A stretch of 12,311 nt of DNA from an uncultured Planctomycetota bacterium (GTDB lineage: Bacteria > Planctomycetota > Phycisphaerae > Sedimentisphaerales > Anaerobacaceae). Position numbers and translations under genes: made by a program. Shown here one piece after another: positions 8,058 through 12,311 of the stretch. The first letter of the stretch is position 1, and each line of letters opens with the position of its first letter. Where the stretch lies: positions 1-12,311 of the forward strand of contig CAIYOL010000185.1 of NCBI GenBank assembly GCA_903927855.1, given 5' to 3'. The notes below the pieces were generated by a model that saw only the letters and a program-made list of their open reading frames with translations, was not told the DNA's origin and searched no databases.

Positions 8058-8084
8058 GTCCAACACGTCCGAATTGTCCGACTA
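8058..8084. repeat. Three-unit tandem repeat, 9-nt period (GTCCRAHHH type)
   Basis: GTCCAACAC, GTCCGAATT and GTCCGACTA follow each other exactly at 8058, 8067 and 8076. AT-rich, low-complexity segments with TTCTAAATT and TTAAATTCT words flank the array on both sides. Confidence 0.6.
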
Positions 8085-8141
8085 ATTCTACATTCTTAAT
8101 TCTCAATTCTAAATTCTTTATGACAAACCCCCTAGGTTTGA

Positions 8142-8237
8142 GCAGAAAAGGCTTTCGTTTATGACTTTATTGTAGTATAATAATATAACACGTACCGGGA
8201 GAACCATCATAATTCAAAGGAAGAGACGGAGATATGA
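8142..8237 (+). repeat. Promoter/leader direct repeat, copy 1
   Basis: This 96-bp segment is repeated without indels at 9539-9634. Two blocks are identical: 34 nt at 8158-8191 and 23 nt starting at 8197. The rest differs by scattered substitutions. Each copy leads directly into a BsuPI-like PEP-CTERM gene. Confidence 0.9.
8153..8181 (+). promoter_or_regulatory. Predicted sigma70-type promoter of cassette 1
   Basis: A perfect TATAAT (8176-8181) stands 17 bp after TTTCGT (8153-8158). The -10 and the spacer are exactly conserved in the second copy upstream of the paralogous gene. The weak -35 differs between copies (TTTCGT here, TTGCAT there), which might make the two promoters unequal. The start codon is about 50 nt downstream, leaving a short conserved leader. 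Confidence 0.6.
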
Positions 8238-8815
8238 AAAGGGTAATCTCACCAATCGGATTTATAACACTTCTACTCAGGATAGCCCCCTTTGCGACGG
8301 CAACGCCGGTTAATTCAAATTCGATAAATAATAACGGCATCGAATATTACATCCAGACAGATAAATCTATTTATGACTTGGGCGAAAACGTGCAGATACT
8401 CTACAGGGTGAGTAATTTGACTGGCGTGAATGTAACTCTAGGATGGGTGGTAGATGATCCCCTTGCTTATTACGATTTTAGAGTTACCCAAGGCAATAAT
8501 CAGATATGGAGGTATTTTCATCAGGTTTATGTGCTTGGTAATAGACCTTATGATTTAGGTGCTTATGAGTCGAAGGAATTCCAAACCACGTGGAATATGA
8601 TGAATGATAATGGAACAGTATGGCCGTTAGATGACGATTTTCTTATAAGCACGGGAATGTATGACGTGATTGGAGAATTAAGCCTTTTGCCTGGTGGTGA
8701 AAGAGTTCCTGTTTCAGTATCTATCGAGGTAATCCCCGAACCATCTTCATTACTATTGTTCGGAACAGGTCTATTTGGTTTACTAGTTCGAAACAGAACG
8801 AAGGCAAAAAAATAA
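8234..8815 (+). CDS. BsuPI-like domain protein with PEP-CTERM anchor, copy 1
   Basis: A 193-residue predicted exported surface protein. Residues 1-23 form a signal peptide ending TATA. The core (about 38-165) fits the BsuPI domain, named for the Bacillus inhibitor of intracellular subtilisin: ILYRVSNLTGVNVTLGW, YDFRVTQGNNQIWRY, an ESKEFQTTWN strand and TGMYDVIGEL, giving an immunoglobulin-like fold. The C-terminus is a PEP-CTERM signal: PEP (168-170), hydrophobic SSLLLFGTGLFGLLV, then basic RNRTKAKK. Exosortase recognises such tails for sorting to the envelope. The start is preceded by purine-rich AGGAAGAG at 8218-8225. A secreted S8 protease gene starts 24 bp downstream, so protease inhibition or chaperoning is an attractive but unproven role. 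The domain call rests on pattern matching by eye. Most of the upstream leader and residues about 26-62 closely match the second copy. Confidence 0.75.
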   Translation: MKRVISPIGFITLLLRIAPFATATPVNSNSINNNGIEYYIQTDKSIYDLGENVQILYRVSNLTGVNVTLGWVVDDPLAYYDFRVTQGNNQIWRYFHQVYVLGNRPYDLGAYESKEFQTTWNMMNDNGTVWPLDDDFLISTGMYDVIGELSLLPGGERVPVSVSIEVIPEPSSLLLFGTGLFGLLVRNRTKAKK

Positions 8816-8839
8816 TCCAGTCACAGAGGGAGCGAAACG

Positions 8840-9577
8840 ATGAAAAAGGAATTTACCCGCCTCGGCAGATTCCTCGTGGCGCTTTTTTTAGCAATCCCAA
8901 TATATTCAGTTTCAGCAGGCGACAGCAACGAAATCCTTCTCAAGTCCAGACAGTTCATTCCTGAGCGGGGGATAACTGCCGCTGCAAAAGCAACAATAGA
9001 GGCCGTTCCTGAAAGAGCGCACGTCCTCATACAATTTGAGCGGATTCCAACAATCGAGGAAAGAGAAGGGCTTGAAGACGAAGGAATCAAATTATTATCA
9101 TATATTCCAAATAAGGCATGGCTTGCCTCTATCCCTTCTGATAAGACGGACGAAATTGCAGCGCTTTCCCATGTCAGGGCCGTCAGTGAGATTTTGCCAG
9201 AGGATAAGATTTCTCCTCATATAACAGCAGGAGAATTAATTGAGCAGTGGGTAAAAGATGGAAAGGCCGACTTCGTAGTGGAATTCTTTGAAGATGTCTC
9301 GTCTGCTGAAATTGATGAGGTTATCCAGAGACACAATGGTCATATAGTAGGCCGAGTTCCCAGTTTGAATGCGGTTGTGGCCGTCGTTCAAATAGAAGAA
9401 GTCATCTATCTGGGCTTTGAGGAATCCGTCAAATGGATTGAGCAGGAGCTGCCTTTAGGGCCGCTAAACGATGGCTCAAGGGCAGCTATAAATGTAGATG
9501 CCGTCCAAGCACCACCTTACAATTTGAGGCCTGGGGCGGCAGAAAGAGCTTGCATTTATGACTTTATTGTAGTATAA
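8840..9577 (+). CDS. Truncated secreted S8 subtilase: signal peptide and double propeptide, no catalytic domain
   Basis: A 245-residue product. Residues 1-26 are a signal peptide ending SVSAG. Two propeptide-like alpha/beta units follow: about 60-127 (HVLIQFERIPTIEEREGL to EDKISPHI) and about 143-205 (ADFVVEFFEDVSSAEI onward). Then NDGSRAAINVDAVQ (210-223) is the type of sequence that leads into the catalytic domain of large bacterial subtilases with fervidolysin-like propeptides. The protein stops at residue 245, where the first catalytic Asp strand would begin, so no Asp/His/Ser triad exists. The last residues and the TAA lie within the duplicated promoter of cassette 2; the stop sits in its -10 box. 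This suggests truncation by the duplication. SD GAGGGAG precedes ATG 8840. A free propeptide could still act as an inhibitor, but decay is the simpler reading. Confidence 0.75.
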   Translation: MKKEFTRLGRFLVALFLAIPIYSVSAGDSNEILLKSRQFIPERGITAAAKATIEAVPERAHVLIQFERIPTIEEREGLEDEGIKLLSYIPNKAWLASIPSDKTDEIAALSHVRAVSEILPEDKISPHITAGELIEQWVKDGKADFVVEFFEDVSSAEIDEVIQRHNGHIVGRVPSLNAVVAVVQIEEVIYLGFEESVKWIEQELPLGPLNDGSRAAINVDAVQAPPYNLRPGAAERACIYDFIVV

Positions 9578-9634
9578 TAATATAACACTTTTTGGGAGAA
9601 CCATCATAATTCAAAGAAGGAGACGGATATATGA
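9539..9634 (+). repeat. Promoter/leader direct repeat, copy 2
   Basis: Colinear with 8142-8237, offset by 1397 bp throughout with no gaps. Its left part overlaps the last 13 codons of the truncated subtilase. Its boundary at about 9530-9539 therefore marks the probable recombination junction. Confidence 0.9.
9550..9578 (+). promoter_or_regulatory. Predicted sigma70-type promoter of cassette 2
   Basis: TTGCAT (9550-9555) and TATAAT (9573-9578) are separated by 17 bp. The element lies inside the 3' end of the truncated protease gene, whose TAA stop (9575-9577) is part of the -10 hexamer. Translation from upstream would run through this promoter. Confidence 0.6.
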
Positions 9635-10176
9635 AAACGATAATCTCAGCAATCGCCCTTGCAGTGTTGGTACTTGGGGCAGCACCACAGGCAATGGCAA
9701 CACTTAATTCTAATTCCATAATTGAAGACGGCATTGAATACTATACCCAGACGGATAAAGCCATTTACGATTTGGGCGAAAACGTTGAGATGCTGTTCAG
9801 GGTAACTAATTTGACAGACACGGATGTGCTGATAGGCTGTTCACGACATGGCGGGTTTAATCTTTTGGTGGAAAAAAATGGCGAAGCTGTTTGGTACCTT
9901 GCGCATGCGTTTGCATGGTTCTCGCCAGGAGTAGAACTATCCGCTGGAGAGTCTAAAAATATACCTTATATCTGGGATATGATTGATGATAATGACAATC
10001 TGGTTGCCCCGGGAATCTATGATGTTGTCGGAGTAATGTATAATGAACCATGGACCGGCACCGGTCCAACTGAAGTTTCAGTTCCAATTACCATTGTCCC
10101 TGAACCCGCTTCATTAGTTTTATTTATGGCCTGCCTGTCGGTACTAATAAGGAATAAAAGAGCTAAGCACACCTAA
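9631..10176 (+). CDS. BsuPI-like domain protein with PEP-CTERM anchor, copy 2
   Basis: A 181-residue paralogue of the 8234-8815 product. Residues 1-23 form a signal peptide ending QAMAT. The mature N-terminus shares about 28 of 38 residues with copy 1 over LNSNSI to FRVTNLT, including QTDKAIYDLGENV. The rest of the BsuPI-like domain (LFRVTNLTDTDVLIG, EAVWYL, AGESKNIPYIWD, PGIYDVVGVMY) keeps the plan but has diverged. The C-terminal PEP-CTERM signal has PEP at 157-159, hydrophobic SLVLFMACLSVLI and basic RNKRAKHT. ATG 9631 has a good AAGGAG (9617-9622) 8 nt upstream. A second S8 protease gene begins 25 bp downstream, repeating the cassette 1 layout. A role in restraining or escorting that protease is inferred from the family name and position only. 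Confidence 0.76.
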   Translation: MKTIISAIALAVLVLGAAPQAMATLNSNSIIEDGIEYYTQTDKAIYDLGENVEMLFRVTNLTDTDVLIGCSRHGGFNLLVEKNGEAVWYLAHAFAWFSPGVELSAGESKNIPYIWDMIDDNDNLVAPGIYDVVGVMYNEPWTGTGPTEVSVPITIVPEPASLVLFMACLSVLIRNKRAKHT

Positions 10177-10201
10177 CCAATCAACGAAGGGAGTCTGCAC
10201 A

Positions 10202-12311
10202 GTGGAAACACGAGGGAAGAAAAACAATCTGTTCGTACTGTTTGTTCTTTTAAGTGTTTTTTGTTACATCGTTTTCCTTGCAATTTTTGAGCCAGCAATC
10301 GCTTTCTCCTAAGAACCTGACTTCTACTACTACTCCGGCGGACAGAAGATTACATTGCCATTATCTAAAGAAACGCTCGCAGTGCGATTTAAGCCGCAAG
10401 TGACATCAGATAAGCAGCAGGCAATAGTAGAATTCCAGGGAAACCTCTCGTCATTCTCGGAGCGAAAAGAGATTCCTGTTCCTAAAATCACTCTTTTACC
10501 CTTACAGCAAGGCATAACAGAAGAAACAGCCGTCCAAACAATAAATAGTTTGAACACTGATGAAAACATAGAATTTGCTAATCCGGTATTTGATTTTCCT
10601 GATGCCAAATTAACCCTGACCGATGAATTTATTGTTAAATTCGCTCCATCTGTATCAGAAGAAGAAATCGCAGCCTTTAATAACTCAAATTGGGTTGAGA
10701 TTGCCGTAAAAGAGGATTGGGCGGATTGGTACGTTTTAAGGGTAAAAGACCCCAAAAACACAAATGCCCTGAAAATGGCAAACCTCTATTATGAAAGTTC
10801 GCTTACAGAATTCAGCGTACCAAACTTCGTAAGAATACTGCAACCAATGTCTGTAACGCCTAATGATGCATATTTTCCAAACCAGTGGCATCTCAATAAT
10901 ACTGGACAATCAGGCGGCACGCCGCATAGTGACATAGATGCACCACGGGGATGGATGATAAGCACAGGCAGCAGTAATATAGTAATCGCTATTATAGATG
11001 AAGGTGTTGATTTAACACATCCGGACTTGGCCAATAATTTGGTGGGTGGCTGGGATTTTGTTGAAAATGATAATGACCCAAGCCCTTGGAATAACGATGC
11101 TCATGGAACCGCCTGTGCCGGCTTGGCCGCCGCACAAACAAATAACACAATCGGTGTTTCGGGTGTTGCCGGGGGTTGTAAGATAATGCCAATCAGAGTT
11201 GCATATACCGCCGAGCTGGGATGGATTACCTACGACAGTTGGCTTGCAGGTGGTATTCAGTGGGCTGCTAACCACGGAGCAGATGTTTTAAGCAATAGCT
11301 GGGGGTACGTATCTGATAGTAATGCCATCCACAGTGCAATTATCAATGCAAAAAATAATGGTAGGAATGGAAAAGGCTGTGCCATAGTATTTGCATCTGG
11401 GAATTCTTATGGAGCCGTTTCCTACCCTGCGAAATATTCGGAGGTAATCGCAGTTGGGGCAACAGACCACAATGATGTGAAATGGAATTATAGTAATTTC
11501 GGACCTGAATTAGACGTTGTAGCGCCAAGTTCTGATGGATCCTCGGCAATCTTTTGGACCACAGATATTACCGGCAGTGCCGGATGGAATTCCGGAGATA
11601 CCTCAGAGGGAGATGCCGTTGGTAATTATACAAAATGGATGGCCGGCACTTCTGCTGCTGCGCCACAGGTGGCAGCACTTGCAGCTTTGATTCTTTCCGT
11701 GAATCCTAACCTTACATCTGCTAAAGTCCAATCTATTATCCAGTCTACGGCTGATGACAAAGGTAGCTCCGGTTGGGACCAGTATTATGGCTGGGGAAGG
11801 ATAAATGTCTTCAACGCACTCGCCATAGCTAACACGTCAAGTCTATTTCTGAATAAGGTTGATGATATAAATGACGGCAATGGTGTCATGCCCGGCGGAT
11901 ATATACACTATACCATCAGTTACCGCAATCCGCCTGTCGGCGACCCCAACTTTATAGGGGATGTCAACAGTGCGGTAATTACTGATTACCTGCCGGATGA
12001 CCTTGCGTTTAGCTCCGCCTCCGGCCCAAATAGTGTTTATCACCCCCGTTCTAACACCGTTACTTGGAACATCGGTACATTAAACCCGAATGTTTCGGGT
12101 TTTGTCACGCTGGCGGTAAAAGTAAATGAATGTATTACGGAGCGTGGCATAATCACAAATTTATGCAAAATCAACGGCGGCAACTGGACACGTTGGGCTC
12201 GTGAAGAAACACCTGTACTCTGCGCAAGTAGTCCCACGCCAATTTGCGGGGAATTATCTGATTTTTTGTGCACTGGTGACCCTAACCTTAACCTCACTTG
12301 GTGTCCGGGAC
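10202..12311 (+). CDS. Secreted S8 (subtilisin/kexin-like) serine protease with DUF11 domain, in-frame TAA after signal peptide, partial
   Basis: A GTG at 10202, 8 nt after AAGGGAG (10187-10193), opens a 36-codon signal peptide (basic METRGKKNN, long hydrophobic core, PAIAFS). A TAA at 10310-10312 then interrupts the frame. The same frame continues without another stop to the window edge. Numbering from GTG, a double propeptide-like region spans about 38-220 (LAVRFKPQ, FIVKFAPSVSEEEIAAF). The catalytic domain has Asp266 in IIDEGVDLTHPDL, His301 in HGTACAGLAA, oxyanion Asn401 in FASGN and Ser484 in GTSAAAP, so the triad is complete. Residues about 546-660 form a DUF11-type beta domain (DDINDGNGVMPGG, VITDYLPDDL, TVTWNIGTL). 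The HGTxCAG box recalls kexin-type subtilases. The stop could be a recent nonsense mutation, a sequencing error or a readthrough site; without it the protease would be exported and cell-surface or extracellular. Confidence 0.88.

Larger units (their letters stand above)
7677..8233. other. 557-bp gene-free divergent region built from several repeat types
   Basis: No coding sequence is evident here. It separates the minus-strand nitroreductase gene from the plus-strand inhibitor/protease cassettes. From left to right it holds a candidate promoter/operator (7734-7762), an imperfect hairpin (7804-7840), a REP-like doublet (7846-7921), a GC-rich hairpin (7988-8005), AT-rich blocks (about 8020-8050 and 8085-8120) around a 9-nt-period GTCC repeat (8058-8084), a small hairpin CAAACC/GGTTTG (8124-8140), and the promoter/leader repeat of cassette 1. 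Confidence 0.7.

Noticed and set aside
10330..11275. Several minus-strand open frames of 66-143 codons.
   Set aside because: They are opposite the continuous S8 protease frame, which has catalytic motifs; no independent coding evidence.

Overview
The window looks like chromosomal DNA from a planctomycete-type bacterium, most plausibly of the class Phycisphaerae. This is inferred from the combination of PEP-CTERM sorting signals, a secreted subtilase carrying a DUF11 domain, a secreted beta-sandwich domain common in planctomycete surface proteins, and moderate GC content. No rRNA or other marker was available to confirm it.

Left half (1-6125, minus strand): a compact housekeeping cluster transcribed right to left in the order mfd (transcription-repair coupling factor), a parvulin-type peptidyl-prolyl isomerase lipoprotein, acpS (holo-ACP synthase) and mnmG (tRNA wobble-uridine modification; runs off the left edge). 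Gaps are 73 and 46 bp, and the acpS and mnmG coding regions would overlap by 14 bp. acpS carries an apparent single-base frameshift in an A6 run. Its missing C-terminus, with the conserved ISITHT segment, is intact in the neighbouring frame.

Middle (6126-8233): one minus-strand gene for an exported protein that fuses a beta-sandwich domain to a SagB-type nitroreductase domain. It is bracketed by two direct copies of a paired-hairpin REP-like repeat. Upstream of it lies a 557-bp gene-free stretch built from several different palindromic, AT-rich and short tandem repeats.

Right part (8142-12311, plus strand): a two-gene cassette occurs twice in tandem. Each copy has the same promoter and leader, then a small exported BsuPI-like protein with a PEP-CTERM anchor, then after about 25 bp a secreted S8 (subtilisin-like) protease gene. 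BsuPI is the family of the Bacillus intracellular subtilisin inhibitor, so each unit reads as a surface-anchored inhibitor or chaperone candidate plus its protease. In copy 1 the protease is cut off just before its catalytic domain, leaving a signal peptide and a double propeptide. In copy 2 the catalytic triad is intact, but an in-frame TAA follows the signal peptide. This tandem inhibitor/subtilase locus is the most interesting part of the window.
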